From Acidobacteriaceae bacterium (GTDB taxonomy: Bacteria; Acidobacteriota; Terriglobia; Terriglobales; Acidobacteriaceae): DNA of 64,000 bases. A program made the position numbers and the translations under genes. The stretch lies in assembly GCA_025462885.1 (NCBI GenBank), contig JAOAPN010000003.1, positions 186,001 through 250,000 of the forward strand, given 5' to 3'. This document shows positions 1 to 9,773 of this stretch, piece after piece; the stretch's first letter is position 1; each line of letters begins with the position of its first letter. The notes beneath the pieces were generated by a model that was not told the origin of the DNA, searched no databases, and worked only from the letters and a program-made list of their open reading frames with translations.

Positions 1-14
1 GGGATTGTCCGACG

Positions 15-1982
15 ATGTCTGATGTGAATACGAACCTGGATTCGAGCCTGAGAGAGAACCGTTTGTTTGCGCCGCCTGCGGAATTTGCAGCGAAGGCCAA
101 TGTAAAGAGTCTGGAAGAGTATGAGGCGATGTACCGGCGGAGCGTGGAGCAGCCGGAAGAGTTCTGGGCCGAGGCGGCCGGAGAACTGGAGTGGTTTCAA
201 AAGTGGACGAAGGTGCTGGAGACCGGGCCGGACGGGTCGGGGCTGGGTGCCAAATGGTTCGTCGGTGGGAAGCTGAATCTCTCGCACAACTGTGTCGACC
301 GTCATGCGCTGGGGGCGCGGAAGGACAAGGTAGCCCTTCTGTGGGAGGGAGAGCCGGGTGAGGTACGAAAGGTAACTTACGGCGAACTATTGGCGCAGGT
401 GCAGCAGTTCGCCAATGTCCTGAAGGCGCAGGGGGTGAAGCGCGGCGATCGCGTAGCGATCTACATGGGCATGATTCCCGAACTGGCGATTGCGCTGCTG
501 GCCTGTGCACGAATCGGCGCGGTTCATTCGGTGATTTTCGGAGGGTTCGCGGCGCATGCGATTGTGGACCGCGTGAATGACTCGGAGTGCGTGGTGGTGA
601 TCACGCAGGACACGAGCTTCCGGCGCGGCAGCGAGGTGAAGCTCAAGTCCATCGTGGATGAGGCGATGGAGAAGTGCCCCTCGGTAAAGAGCGTGATCGT
701 GTTCCAGCGCAGCGGTTCTGCTGTGACGATGAAGGCTGGACGGGATGTCTGGTGGCACGAGGAGATGAGCAAGGCCGGGGCAGAGTGTGCGCCGGAGTGG
801 ATGGATGCCGAAGATCCGCTCTACCTGCTGTATACCTCCGGGACCACCGGCAAGCCGAAGGGTCTGTTGCATACGACCGGGGGCTACGCGGTGCAGACGT
901 ATTTGACCAGCAAGTATGTCTTCGATCTGCAGGAGCATGACGTCTATTGGTGTACGGCGGATATTGGCTGGGTAACCGGACACAGCTACGTGGTGTACGG
1001 GCCGCTCCAGAATGGGGCGACCGTGGTGATGTACGAAGGAGCCCCGAACTGGCCGCAGAACGATCGTTTCTGGAAGATCGTGGATGACCACAAGGTGACG
1101 GTCTTCTACACGGCTCCGACGGCGATCCGGGCGTTTACGAAGTGGGGGGATGAGTGGGTGCGGAAACACTCCCTCGCGAGTCTGCGACTGCTGGGAACAG
1201 TCGGGGAGTCGATCAATCCGGAGAGCTGGATGTGGTATCACCGCGAGATCGGCAAGGAGCGCTGCCCGATCGTCGACACCTACTGGCAGACGGAGACGGG
1301 GGCGATCATCATTGCACCAATTCCGGGTGCCGTCGGGACGAAACCCGGTTCGGCGACGCGGCCGTTCTTCGGCATCGTCCCGGAGGTGGTGACGAAGGAG
1401 GGCGAGCCTGTTCCCGATGGGAAGGGCGGGCTGCTGGTGATTCGCAAGCCGTGGCCTTCCATCGCACGCACCATCTACGGAGATGCGGAACGCTATGCGC
1501 AGTCTTACTTCAGCGAGATTCCCGGAAGCTACTTCACGGGCGATGGAGCGCGACGCGATTCGGATGGCTACTTCTGGCTGATGGGCCGGGTGGATGACGT
1601 TATCAACGTGAGCGGCCACCGGCTCGGAACGATGGAGATCGAGTCTGCCCTGGTCGCGCACCCGAAGGTGGCGGAAGCTGCCTGCGTCGGGCGCCCGGAT
1701 GAGATGAAGGGGCAGGCGATTGCCGCATTCGTGACGCTGGAGGAAGGCCATGCTCCAAGCGAGGAGTTGCGGCAGGAGCTGCGGCAGTGGGTGGCTAAAG
1801 AGATTGGAGCGCTGGCTCGACCGGACGACCTGACGTTTACGGATGCTCTGCCCAAGACACGGAGCGGCAAGATCATGCGGCGTCTGCTGCGCGAACTGGC
1901 CAGCACGGGCGAGGTCAAAGGCGATACGACCACGCTGGAGGATTTCGGCGTTATCGCGAAGCTGCGCGGAGACGACGAATAG
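15..1982 (+). CDS. acs: Acetyl-CoA synthetase
   Basis: AMP-forming acetate-CoA ligase that activates acetate to acetyl-CoA in the cytoplasm through an acetyl-adenylate. The 655-aa length is typical for Acs. The N-terminal ACAS domain is followed by the adenylate-forming core with the P-loop [11 protein letters not shown] at about residues 273-283. The C-terminal lid carries the conserved catalytic lysine in [10 protein letters not shown] (about residue 618), which in the family is a target of reversible acetylation. The ATG at 15 gives a complete N-terminus, but only 14 bases of upstream sequence are visible, so its promoter and operon partners are unknown. It converges with the histidine kinase gene. 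Confidence 0.97.
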   Translation: MSDVNTNLDSSLRENRLFAPPAEFAAKANVKSLEEYEAMYRRSVEQPEEFWAEAAGELEWFQKWTKVLETGPDGSGLGAKWFVGGKLNLSHNCVDRHALGARKDKVALLWEGEPGEVRKVTYGELLAQVQQFANVLKAQGVKRGDRVAIYMGMIPELAIALLACARIGAVHSVIFGGFAAHAIVDRVNDSECVVVITQDTSFRRGSEVKLKSIVDEAMEKCPSVKSVIVFQRSGSAVTMKAGRDVWWHEEMSKAGAECAPEWMDAEDPLYLLYTSGTTGKPKGLLHTTGGYAVQTYLTSKYVFDLQEHDVYWCTADIGWVTGHSYVVYGPLQNGATVVMYEGAPNWPQNDRFWKIVDDHKVTVFYTAPTAIRAFTKWGDEWVRKHSLASLRLLGTVGESINPESWMWYHREIGKERCPIVDTYWQTETGAIIIAPIPGAVGTKPGSATRPFFGIVPEVVTKEGEPVPDGKGGLLVIRKPWPSIARTIYGDAERYAQSYFSEIPGSYFTGDGARRDSDGYFWLMGRVDDVINVSGHRLGTMEIESALVAHPKVAEAACVGRPDEMKGQAIAAFVTLEEGHAPSEELRQELRQWVAKEIGALARPDDLTFTDALPKTRSGKIMRRLLRELASTGEVKGDTTTLEDFGVIAKLRGDDE

Positions 1983-1996
1983 CTGAATTAAAGTAC

Positions 1997-2020
1997 GGGC
2001 CGCTCCGGCCGGAGTGGCCC
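1997..2020. terminator. Hairpin between convergent acs and histidine kinase genes
   Basis: A 10-bp stem (GGGCCGCTCC / GGAGTGGCCC with one G-T pair) and GGCC loop lies between the two convergent stop codons. A short A/T-rich stretch flanks it on both sides but there is no long T run, so termination efficiency is uncertain. Confidence 0.5.
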
Positions 2021-2027
2021 CGCCGAA

Positions 2028-4427
2028 CTAATTAAGGTGGTTGCTGGGTTTGGTGGGCAGGGTGAAGTGGAAGGTGGTGCCGCTGCCCGGGGTGCTGGTA
2101 GCCCAGATGCTTCCGCCGTGCTGGGTGATGATGCTGCGGCAGATGGCGAGCCCCAGGCCGGTTCCTCCCAGGGGGCGGGAATCTGATGCATCGCCCTGCT
2201 GGAAGCGGTCGAAGATGTTTTCGAGCTTATCGGGGGCAATTCCGCGGCCTTGATCTTCGATCTCGATCAGGGCTTCATTGTCGTCGAGATTCTTGGCCGT
2301 CAGGTGAATCTCGCTGCCGGGCGGTGAGAACTTGATTGCATTCGAGATGAGGTTGTTTAAGGTCTGGAGAATACGGTCCGGATCGGCCCAGACGCTGACG
2401 CCGTTGGCGGCGTAGAAGATGCGAATGTTGGGCCGGGGGGTCCGCGTCTGCTGCTGGGTGACTGCGCGGCGGAGGAGATCCTCTGCGCTACAGAGGGTAA
2501 GCTGCAACTCTGCCTTGCCGGAGCCGATGCGTTCCAGGTCGAGAATGTCGTTAACGAGCCGGACGAGGCGGTCGGTGTTGCTGATCGCGATCTCGAACAT
2601 CTGCTGCATCTTCTCGGGGCGGGCATTGAGCGCTCCGCCGGAGAGAAGGCCCAGAGCACCGCGCAGGGAGGTGAGCGGGGTGCGGAGCTCGTGCGAGACG
2701 GTCGAGATGAACTCATCCTTCATGCGATCGAGTGCGCGGCGTTCCGTTGTATCGGTAAAGGCGACGACTACGCCGACAGCTGCAGCATCATTCTCCCGCT
2801 CGCTGCTGGTGGCGTCGATCTGTGGGCGCGCAACGTATTCGACTGGGAAAAAGCTGCCGTCCTTGCGCCAGAAGACTTCGTTGGGCACGCGTACCGTATC
2901 GCGTCGAGAGATACTCTTCCGGATGGGGGAGTCCTCAACCGGATAGGCGGACTGGTCGGCTCGCGTGTGCTGGATAAGACTGTGTGCGCCGCGGCCGAGC
3001 AACTCTTCCGGCTTGTAGCCCAGCATCTGGGCGGCGGCGGGATTGACGAAGGTGATCTTGCCGGCGAGGTCGGTGCCGAAGATGCCGTCGCCGACCGACT
3101 CGAGGATGGAATCCGACTGACGGGTAAGGGTCCGGAGACGCCCTTCGACCCGCACCTGGTCGCTGATATCGACGCCGATACCCAGGACGTAGGGAGGGCG
3201 GCCGGGAACCTCGATCAGCTTGTTGCGGTAGGCGATGACGCGGACCTCCCCGTCAGCATGTTTGAGGTGGAGAAGACCCTGCGCCTCGCCGGTCTCTGCG
3301 ATCTGCCGCAGATAAACGCTCATCGCTGGCCGGCGGTCTTCCGGAATAAACTCGGCCAAAGAGTGCCCGACCATCGCCTCAAGGGTCCGGCCGAGGCTTT
3401 GGGCCCCGTAGGAGTTGATGGAGAGCAGCGTGCCGTCCAGGTCGTGGGTGCAGACCATGCCGAGCGATCCCTCGACCAGTTGGCGATAGCGAGCTTCGCT
3501 CTCACGGAGGGTTGCCTCGGCAGCGCGCTGGGTGGTGACGTCGATACCGGTGGCGATGATGAAGCCGACCTGGCCCTGCTGATCGCGGAGTGCGGTCGCG
3601 GACCAGGCGATGCGCCGGATGGTGCCGTTCCGGTTGAGCCACTGGTTCTCGAAGACGGCCGGAAATGCGCCGGAGCGGAGGGTATCGAACTGCTCGATGG
3701 CCTGCGGAATATCTTCGCGGGGTATGAGCTTATCCCACGCGTACCGTCCGACCAGCGTCGGGAAGTCGTATCCGGAGGCGTTCTCGCAGGCGCGGTTGAA
3801 GCGGACGATGCGGCCGGCGGTATCGAAGACCACGACGAGCGCGCCTACCGTGTCGAGGACGGCGGAGACGAAGTTGCGCTCGACGGTCAGGGCGGATTCG
3901 ACGCGCTGGCGGGCGCGGGCGGCACGATCGATCTGGCGGATGCGGGTATTGAGCTCGAAGCGGTTGATCACCTGGCGGCTGAGCACGGAGAGTGCGTTGG
4001 ACTGAGCCGGGGTGAGGGCGCGGGCAGGAGTATCGAGAACCATCAGCGCGCCGATGCTTACGCCGCCGGGAGTGGTTAGCGGGGCGCCGGCGTAAAAACG
4101 GAGTGCCTGACCACCGATCAGGATGCCTTCCGGGGCGAAGTCGGGGTCCTTCCGGGCGTCGCGGACTTCATACACAGTGTCCCCGAGGATCGTGGTCTCG
4201 CATGGTGTTGCGCGGAGAGGTACTTCGGAGGCTTCTGTGCCGATGTGGGATTTCAGCCAGATACGGTCGATGCCGATCAGGGAGATAGCCGCGATCGGGG
4301 CGGCGCAGATCTGGGCTGCCAGACGGGCGATGTCGTCGAGGAGCGGATCCGGAGCAGTATTCAGGATCTCGTAGTTTGCGAGGACTTCGAGCCGTAGTGC
4401 TTCGTCTTTTACGAGGAGTGCGTTCAT
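2028..4427 (-). CDS. GAF/multi-PAS sensor histidine kinase
   Basis: Sensor kinase of about 799 aa. A GAF domain fills the N-terminal ~165 residues, beginning with the usual EALRLEVLANYEILNTAPD lead-in. Three PAS repeats follow (about 190-570) with linker PAC segments. The HisKA box is FISTVSHELRTPLTSL (phospho-His near residue 577), and the HATPase domain has N-box NLISNAIKFSPPG, G1 DQGRGIAPDKL and G2 GGTGLGLAI. There is no transmembrane segment, so it is probably cytoplasmic and senses a small ligand, redox state or light. I chose the ATG at 4427 because family similarity starts there; an in-frame GTG at 4499 would add 24 unconserved residues. No response regulator is adjacent, so the partner is unknown. 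Confidence 0.93.
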   Translation of the reverse strand: MNALLVKDEALRLEVLANYEILNTAPDPLLDDIARLAAQICAAPIAAISLIGIDRIWLKSHIGTEASEVPLRATPCETTILGDTVYEVRDARKDPDFAPEGILIGGQALRFYAGAPLTTPGGVSIGALMVLDTPARALTPAQSNALSVLSRQVINRFELNTRIRQIDRAARARQRVESALTVERNFVSAVLDTVGALVVVFDTAGRIVRFNRACENASGYDFPTLVGRYAWDKLIPREDIPQAIEQFDTLRSGAFPAVFENQWLNRNGTIRRIAWSATALRDQQGQVGFIIATGIDVTTQRAAEATLRESEARYRQLVEGSLGMVCTHDLDGTLLSINSYGAQSLGRTLEAMVGHSLAEFIPEDRRPAMSVYLRQIAETGEAQGLLHLKHADGEVRVIAYRNKLIEVPGRPPYVLGIGVDISDQVRVEGRLRTLTRQSDSILESVGDGIFGTDLAGKITFVNPAAAQMLGYKPEELLGRGAHSLIQHTRADQSAYPVEDSPIRKSISRRDTVRVPNEVFWRKDGSFFPVEYVARPQIDATSSERENDAAAVGVVVAFTDTTERRALDRMKDEFISTVSHELRTPLTSLRGALGLLSGGALNARPEKMQQMFEIAISNTDRLVRLVNDILDLERIGSGKAELQLTLCSAEDLLRRAVTQQQTRTPRPNIRIFYAANGVSVWADPDRILQTLNNLISNAIKFSPPGSEIHLTAKNLDDNEALIEIEDQGRGIAPDKLENIFDRFQQGDASDSRPLGGTGLGLAICRSIITQHGGSIWATSTPGSGTTFHFTLPTKPSNHLN

Positions 4428-4569
4428 CTGGAAGAAAATCAAATGCAAAAGTTCAAGTGCAATAACTTGCAACACCGATACTAGGGGACTTAGTGGCACA
4501 CCACACTGCTACTTTTGGGGCAGCGGGAGAAGTTGAGTTTGGTTATGTAAAGCTCTACACCATCGAGAC

Positions 4570-5148
4570 TTAGGGTTTCGGTAGAACGCAGCACTCGCCG
4601 CTGGCCGGCGGCTCGTTTGAACTTGCATCGAGAGCGACCTTCCAGGTGCCGTCCGTAATTTTCTTCCATACGGTAAAGTAGCGCCCGGAGGTGACGACCG
4701 GCTGTCCATTTTTATCCTTGGATCTACCATCGTAGTGTCCCCAGGTAAATCCCATGTCGTTGGACGGCCCCATCTGTGCTCCCTGGGGAACCCATGTCAA
4801 TTGATAGGTTTTGGGATCCCAGGCTGCCTGGGCGACGATGTTTCCTCGACCAAGAACAGCCGGGCGTCCATTATTAAGGACTACTGCATCATCGGCGAAC
4901 CAGGTGCCGAAGGCCTTGCCCCCTCCGGCTGCCACGGCCTGCGCGAAGCGACCTTCCAACTCCATAAGAGTCAGGACTCCCGGGCTGAGGGTCGGCTGGG
5001 TGAGGGAGTTGGATGCAGCGGAGCGAGCCAGGGTGTCGAACCCTGGAGGGGTGGATGCACCGACGGGGATTTGCGCTACCGCTACTGCTGAGAGAAAGGT
5101 GCAACAGAGAAACATGGATGCTGCGGTCAGGATGCCAGTCCTTTTCAT
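4570..5148 (-). CDS. Secreted SnoaL-like/DUF4440 family protein
   Basis: A 192-aa protein with a clear N-terminal signal peptide (basic MKRTG, hydrophobic core, cleavage near AVAVAQ). The mature part resembles the NTF2-like/DUF4440 fold: LEGRFAQAVAAGGGKAFGTWFADDAVVLNNGRPAVLG, then a beta-rich half ending in GRYFTVWKKITDGTWKVALD. Such proteins bind small molecules or act as steroid-isomerase-like enzymes, but the substrate cannot be told from sequence. A GGGAG ribosome-binding site precedes the ATG. It is a lone gene in the periplasm or lipoprotein-like fraction. Confidence 0.8.
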   Translation of the reverse strand: MKRTGILTAASMFLCCTFLSAVAVAQIPVGASTPPGFDTLARSAASNSLTQPTLSPGVLTLMELEGRFAQAVAAGGGKAFGTWFADDAVVLNNGRPAVLGRGNIVAQAAWDPKTYQLTWVPQGAQMGPSNDMGFTWGHYDGRSKDKNGQPVVTSGRYFTVWKKITDGTWKVALDASSNEPPASGECCVLPKP

Positions 5149-5513
5149 GTGCGACTCCCGGTTACAGATTAGACGTTTGTGTCAGAACCTGGCGAGTAGT
5201 GGGGTGAAAGCCTCTATCTGGTGTTATCTGAGCTGCGTATCTTACTCATTCTAAAGTGCAGAGTGGATGTCTGAAGATCGTAGGATCGTTCTTCTTTGGT
5301 CAAGTTGCTGATCCTGCATGGTTTGATGCAATTTCTGGCCCGGCAGGAATAAGCAGTCGTGGGGAGAGCGGGTTCGCGCCCGATTTCAACTGGATTACCT
5401 GGAAAGGCCTTTGAACATACCGAAAGACTCCGAAACTCAAGAGGCAAATCAAACCTCCCGCAAGGCAGGTACAAGTGTAGCTGCGAAAGCAGATACAAAG
5501 CAGCGATTGGGGG
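5149..5513. other. Divergent intergenic region, no gene seen
   Basis: About 365 bases between the divergent NTF2-like and symporter genes. I see no convincing RNA gene, repeat or small coding sequence. It must carry both promoters but no strong -35/-10 pair stands out. Confidence 0.5.
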
Positions 5514-6950
5514 ATGCTGGTATGCTGCGCTGAAATGAGAAATACGCGGATCGAACAGGGTTTGGCCTGGCCGGCGGCTGGGCTTTTGCTGGCTGGAGTG
5601 GTGGTTGGAGCTACGCAGCACGGGGCTGGAGCGCAGGGTGTGGCAGAGGTTTTGCGGTGTGCGGCGGTCGTGTTACTGGTGGCCTTTGCGCTGCTGCGGC
5701 GGTCGGTAACGGAGTGGATTCTGGTGGCGATGGTGGCTGGGGTCGAACTGGGGCTGGACGCTCCGCGGGTTGCGATCAGTCTGAGATTCCTGTCGGATAT
5801 CTTCCTGCGGCTCATTAAGACGATCGTGGGGCCATTGATCCTCGGAACTCTAATCTCGGGGATTGCCGGGCACAGCGATCTGAAGCGGGTCGGCAGAATG
5901 GCGTGGAAGAGCCTGGTCTACTTCGAGGTGGTCACGACGCTGGCACTGGTGATCGGGTTGGTAGCGATCAATGTGACGAAAGCCGGAGTGGGAATGAGTA
6001 TTCCCGCCTCTCAGACGACGGCCGCTGCCGCCGCACCCGCTCCGAAGTTGGTGTGGCAGGATTTTGTAACCCACATCTTTCCGGAGAATCTGCCGAAGAG
6101 CCTGGTGGAGGGGCAGATTCTGCAGGTGTCGGTGTTTGCGGTGATCTTTGGGATTGCGCTGGCGATGCTGGGAGAGCGCGGCAAGCCGGTACTGCGTCTG
6201 GCTGAGGGTTTAAGCGAGACGATGTTCAAGTTCACGAGTATCGTGATGTACTTCGCGCCGGTAGCCGTGGGGGCAGCTCTGGCGTATACGGTGGCTCAGA
6301 GCGGGGTTGGCGTACTGGTGAACCTAGGCAAGCTGGTGGTGACCTACTACGGTGCATTGGCGGCACTGGCGCTGGGGGTCATGGTGCCGGTTCTGCTGCT
6401 GTGCAAGGTTTCGGTGAAGGGCTTCGCGAAGGCGGTGGCGGAGCCGGCGTCTCTGGCGTTCGCGACCAGCGCGAGTGAGGCAGGACTGCCGAGCGCGATG
6501 GAGGCAATGGAGGTCTTCGGCGTACCGCGCGAGGTGGTGGCGTTCGTGATTCCGGCGGGCTACAGCTTCAACATGGATGGAGCAGCGGTCTATCTGACCA
6601 TGGCGTCGGTCTTCGTGGCCCAGGCAGCCGGGATGCACCTGGGGTTGGGGGAGCAGATCTCGATGGTGTTGATCCTGATGCTGGCCAGCAAAGGGGTAAG
6701 TGGTGTACCCCGGGCGACTCTGATGGTGCTGATGGCGACGGCGACGAGCCTGCATCTGCCGGCAGAGCCGATCTTTGTCATTTTAGGGATCGATGCCGTG
6801 ATGGATATGGGACGGAGCGCGGCAAACCTGATCGGCAACGCCTTGGCGAGCGTAGTGGTGGCGCGTTGGGAAGGGGTGTTTGGGGCGCAGATACCAAGCC
6901 CCGTGGTTTTGGAGGGAGTGGCGACTAAAGTCATGGACAGGCGTCTATAA
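5514..6950 (+). CDS. Dicarboxylate/amino acid:cation symporter (DAACS)
   Basis: Secondary transporter of the DAACS/SLC1 family (GltP, DctA, GltT type) that imports C4-dicarboxylates or acidic amino acids with Na+ or H+. The 478-aa protein has about eight hydrophobic helices. The C-terminal substrate/cation region is typical: the Ser-rich hairpin FATSASEAGLPSAMEAMEVFGVP, then GYSFNMDGAAVYLTMASVFVAQ, ASKGVSGVPRATLMVL and GIDAVMDMGRSAANLIGNALAS. The first ~60 residues are extra hydrophobic sequence compared with GltP. The start is uncertain: ATG at 5514 follows a GGGGG run, and ATG at 5535 is an alternative with no visible Shine-Dalgarno. Substrate cannot be fixed from sequence. Confidence 0.92.
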   Translation: MLVCCAEMRNTRIEQGLAWPAAGLLLAGVVVGATQHGAGAQGVAEVLRCAAVVLLVAFALLRRSVTEWILVAMVAGVELGLDAPRVAISLRFLSDIFLRLIKTIVGPLILGTLISGIAGHSDLKRVGRMAWKSLVYFEVVTTLALVIGLVAINVTKAGVGMSIPASQTTAAAAAPAPKLVWQDFVTHIFPENLPKSLVEGQILQVSVFAVIFGIALAMLGERGKPVLRLAEGLSETMFKFTSIVMYFAPVAVGAALAYTVAQSGVGVLVNLGKLVVTYYGALAALALGVMVPVLLLCKVSVKGFAKAVAEPASLAFATSASEAGLPSAMEAMEVFGVPREVVAFVIPAGYSFNMDGAAVYLTMASVFVAQAAGMHLGLGEQISMVLILMLASKGVSGVPRATLMVLMATATSLHLPAEPIFVILGIDAVMDMGRSAANLIGNALASVVVARWEGVFGAQIPSPVVLEGVATKVMDRRL

Positions 6951-7082
6951 ACTTGAGTGGGCGCGTCGGGAGCGATGCGCGATATACTTTAGGGATGGGT
7001 TTTCGACCTTGGCGTTCTGCGAGGGTGCCCTTTCGAAAGAGGATGCGACGTCTGGGTTTGCGGCGTGGCATAACAGGTTGCA

Positions 7083-8984
7083 ATGGGCAAGATTCTTGAA
7101 GGAATTCAATCTCCGGCAGATGTAAAGGCGCTCTCGCTTGTGGAGCTTGTGGCGTTGGCGGAAGAGATCCGCGAGCGACTGATCGTAGGAGTCGCCAAAA
7201 CCGGTGGGCATATTGGGCCAAATCTGGGCGTCGTTGAGTTGACCCTGGCGATGCACTATGTTTTCGATACACCAAAAGACAGCTTTATTTTTGATGTGAG
7301 CCATCAAGCTTATGTTCACAAACTGCTGACCGGGCGGGAGAAGCAGTTTCACACGATTCGGCAGCCGGGTGGGTTGAACGGCTTCATGCTGCGGACGGAG
7401 AGCGAGCACGACAGCTTCGGTGCAGGGCATGCCGGAACTGCACTCAGCGCGGCGCTTGGAATGGCCGTGGCACGCGATATGTCGGGTGGCGATGAGCATA
7501 TCGTTGCGCTGGCGGGGGATGCAGCGTTTACCAACGGCATCTCGTTTGAAGCTCTGAATAACATCGCTGCACAGACGAAGCGCATGATCGTGGTGCTCAA
7601 CGATAACGCCTGGTCGATCGACAAGAACGTCGGAGCGATTGCTGAGTACTTCCACAAGATCGTCACCAATCCCACGATGTCGAGCCTGCATGACCGCGCT
7701 GCCGGGCTGCTCGAAAAATACGGCGGCAAGACGGTACGTCACGTGGCGCGCAAGGCTGAAGAGGCTGCCAAGGGCTTGATCGGTCCGGGCATGCTGTTCG
7801 AAGAGTTCGGATTGAGCTACTACGGCCCTATCGATGGGCACAATCTTCCCTTGTTGATCGACACCTTCAAGTTTCTGAAGCAGCAGAACAAGCCGGTCGT
7901 GCTGCATGCGATCACGCAGAAGGGTCGCGGGTTTCAGCCGGCGATTGAGAAGCAGAAGAAGTTTCACGGCCTGGGGCCATATGACGCGGAGACGGGTGAG
8001 ACCAAGTCCGCTGGCCAGAAGACCTACTCGGAGATCTTTGCCGAGACCCTGACGGGGCTGGCGACCGCGAACGACAAGGTCGTCGCCATTACAGCAGCGA
8101 TGCCGAATGGAACGGCTTTGGATCTTTTCCGGCCGCATCATCCCACTCGCTACTTCGATGTGGGCATCGCGGAAGAGCATGCTGTCCTTTTTGCGGCCGG
8201 TATGGCGACGAAGGGCTATAAGCCTTTCTGTGCGATCTATTCGACCTTCCTGCAGCGGGCGTTCGACCAGATCGTCCACGATGTGTGCCTGCAGAATCTG
8301 GCGGTGGTGTTCTGCATGGACCGCGGCGGTTTGAGCGGAGACGACGGGCCGACTCACCATGGCTTGTTCGACATCAGCTATCTGCGCGGCATCCCGAACA
8401 TCGTACACATGGTGCCGAAGGACGAGGATGAACTCGCCGACATGATGTACACCGCGATGCTGCACGATGGGCCCAGCGCGATTCGTTATCCGCGTGGCAC
8501 AGGGCCGGGGACAGCGGTCAAGGCGCATCCGGTAGCGATTGCGATCGGCAAGGCTGAAGTGATCCATACGCCGGAGGACGGATCCTGCGATATTGCGATC
8601 CTGGGGCTGGGTGCGATGCTGGCCGAGGCTCTGCGGCTGGCTGAGTTCCTGAAGGCTGAGGGATTTGCGGTCACGGTGATCAACCCGCGTTTTGCGAAGC
8701 CGATCGACAAGGATTGCGTCGCTGAGTTTGGCCAGAAGTGCGGCTTGATGATCACGCTCGAAGATCACGTTCTTGCCGGCGGTTTCGGTTCGGCCGTGCT
8801 GGAGACTTTGAATGCACTGAAGCTTCAGGTTCCGACGGTTCGCGTAGGCTGGCCGGACGAGTTCATCGAACATGGGAAGCCCGAGGCTCTGCGGGAGAAG
8901 TATGGATTGACGGCTGAGGCAGCACTGGAGAAAGCTCGCCCCTACCTGGTCGCGATGGAAAGTCAGCGGATGGTTCTGCGATAA
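7083..8984 (+). CDS. dxs: 1-deoxy-D-xylulose-5-phosphate synthase
   Basis: First enzyme of the MEP isoprenoid pathway: condenses pyruvate and glyceraldehyde-3-phosphate to DXP using thiamine diphosphate. At 633 aa it is full length, with ThDP-binding, pyrimidine-binding and transketolase C domains. Visible motifs are KTGGHIGPNLGVVELTLAMHYVF, the ThDP/Mg loop GDAAFTNGISFEALNN...NDN, DVGIAEEHAV, DRGGLSGDDGPTHHG and the C-terminal LEDHVLAGGFGSAV. Several positions deviate from the usual Dxs (GDA for GDG, DRGGLSG for DRAGLVG), so it is a divergent clade. An AGG-containing weak SD precedes the ATG. A strong terminator follows 9 bases after the stop, so it is probably monocistronic. Confidence 0.92.
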   Translation: MGKILEGIQSPADVKALSLVELVALAEEIRERLIVGVAKTGGHIGPNLGVVELTLAMHYVFDTPKDSFIFDVSHQAYVHKLLTGREKQFHTIRQPGGLNGFMLRTESEHDSFGAGHAGTALSAALGMAVARDMSGGDEHIVALAGDAAFTNGISFEALNNIAAQTKRMIVVLNDNAWSIDKNVGAIAEYFHKIVTNPTMSSLHDRAAGLLEKYGGKTVRHVARKAEEAAKGLIGPGMLFEEFGLSYYGPIDGHNLPLLIDTFKFLKQQNKPVVLHAITQKGRGFQPAIEKQKKFHGLGPYDAETGETKSAGQKTYSEIFAETLTGLATANDKVVAITAAMPNGTALDLFRPHHPTRYFDVGIAEEHAVLFAAGMATKGYKPFCAIYSTFLQRAFDQIVHDVCLQNLAVVFCMDRGGLSGDDGPTHHGLFDISYLRGIPNIVHMVPKDEDELADMMYTAMLHDGPSAIRYPRGTGPGTAVKAHPVAIAIGKAEVIHTPEDGSCDIAILGLGAMLAEALRLAEFLKAEGFAVTVINPRFAKPIDKDCVAEFGQKCGLMITLEDHVLAGGFGSAVLETLNALKLQVPTVRVGWPDEFIEHGKPEALREKYGLTAEAALEKARPYLVAMESQRMVLR

Positions 8985-8992
8985 AGTTGGAT

Positions 8993-9037
8993 CGCAAAAT
9001 AAAGTGGGTCGCTGCTGCGACCCGCTTTATTTTTGCG
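8993..9037 (+). terminator. Rho-independent terminator of dxs
   Basis: Nearly perfect long stem from CGCAAAATAAAGTGGGTCGC to GCGACCCGCTTTATTTTTGCG with a TGCT loop. The A-run on the left and T-run on the right make it bidirectional, also serving the convergent SRPBCC gene. Confidence 0.9.
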
Positions 9038-9042
9038 TGAAA

Positions 9043-9603
9043 TTATGAACGACGGGCGAGTATGAGCGGCAGAAGCTCTTCGGTGCGGCGTTGGCGATAG
9101 TGGAAGGTGCTCTGCAACTGACGTCCGACGACGAGACGCTGGGCGATCTGGCCGGCGAGACCGAAGGGAAGCGCATACTCGACGTGGTCGCGCAGCAAAG
9201 TCCCGTGGATGAGGACGCCGGAGGGGTTGGCCCGGGTCTCCGGCTTGAGGCTGTGGCAGTGCTTCCAATAGGCGAAGGGGCCGCGGAGCTGGATGTCGCA
9301 GAAATGATCGTTCCAGGCGAACTCAGAGATCTCTGCCTCCCACGGGACACGGATCGGCGCATAGGGGAAGGGGCGGAAGCTGATCGTCATGCGGGTCCCC
9401 GCGCCGGCGGCAATTGTCTTCAGGCGAAGAGCGGGATCGGCGGCAACAGGACGCGGCGGAGGTGGCGCAAACGCAGCCTCTTCGATCCGCGCCTTCTGCC
9501 AGGAGGGCATGAGCCGCGGCAGGTTCTCGGGGTTTGCGAAGAAGGCGAAGACCAGTTCGATGGGATAGGGAAGCCACTGCTCGGCGCTGAAGGTGTGGGG
9601 CAT
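9043..9603 (-). CDS. SRPBCC family (cyclase/dehydrase-like) protein
   Basis: A 186-aa soluble protein starting MPHTFSAEQWLPYPIELVFAFF, the typical first strand and helix of START/SRPBCC ligand-binding domains (as in polyketide cyclase/dehydrase and CoxG-like proteins). The second half, PWEAEISEFAWNDHFCDIQLRGPFAYWKH...GTLLRDHVEYALPFG, fits the same family of predicted ligand-binding proteins often annotated as cell-division inhibitor or cyclase. A proline/alanine-rich insert (about 45-60) is unusual. No signal peptide. The bound ligand and role are unknown. Confidence 0.82.
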   Translation of the reverse strand: MPHTFSAEQWLPYPIELVFAFFANPENLPRLMPSWQKARIEEAAFAPPPPRPVAADPALRLKTIAAGAGTRMTISFRPFPYAPIRVPWEAEISEFAWNDHFCDIQLRGPFAYWKHCHSLKPETRANPSGVLIHGTLLRDHVEYALPFGLAGQIAQRLVVGRQLQSTFHYRQRRTEELLPLILARRS

Positions 9604-9714
9604 CTGGTGAAACTATAGTGTGGCGAAGAGGGAAAGAGTAGGAGCCACCGTTCCGACTTCGGCGTTTCTGTGGCGAGAGCAAACAGTACAGCAGATCCCT
9701 ACAGGGTAACCACC

Positions 9715-9754
9715 AAAAGAAGCGCCTCCTGTGGCCCGGGAGGCGCTTCTTTTT
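9715..9754. terminator. Terminator downstream of fasciclin gene
   Basis: Stem AGAAGCGCCTCC / GGGAGGCGCTTCT with flanking AAAA and TTTTT runs, just after the stop of the minus-strand fasciclin gene. Symmetric, so it can act on either strand. Confidence 0.85.
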
Positions 9755-9773
9755 CTGCAGTTGTGGGGAGGAA

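Noticed and set aside
387..1751. 454-codon minus-strand frame antisense to acs
   Set aside because: Shadow of acs; His/Arg/Pro-rich and without domain content.
5214..5621. 135-codon minus-strand frame in the divergent intergenic region
   Set aside because: No ribosome-binding site and no coding character; it overlaps the symporter start.
6945..8873. 642-codon minus-strand frame antisense to dxs
   Set aside because: Shadow of dxs; its His/Arg-rich sequence has no family signature and there is no ribosome-binding site.
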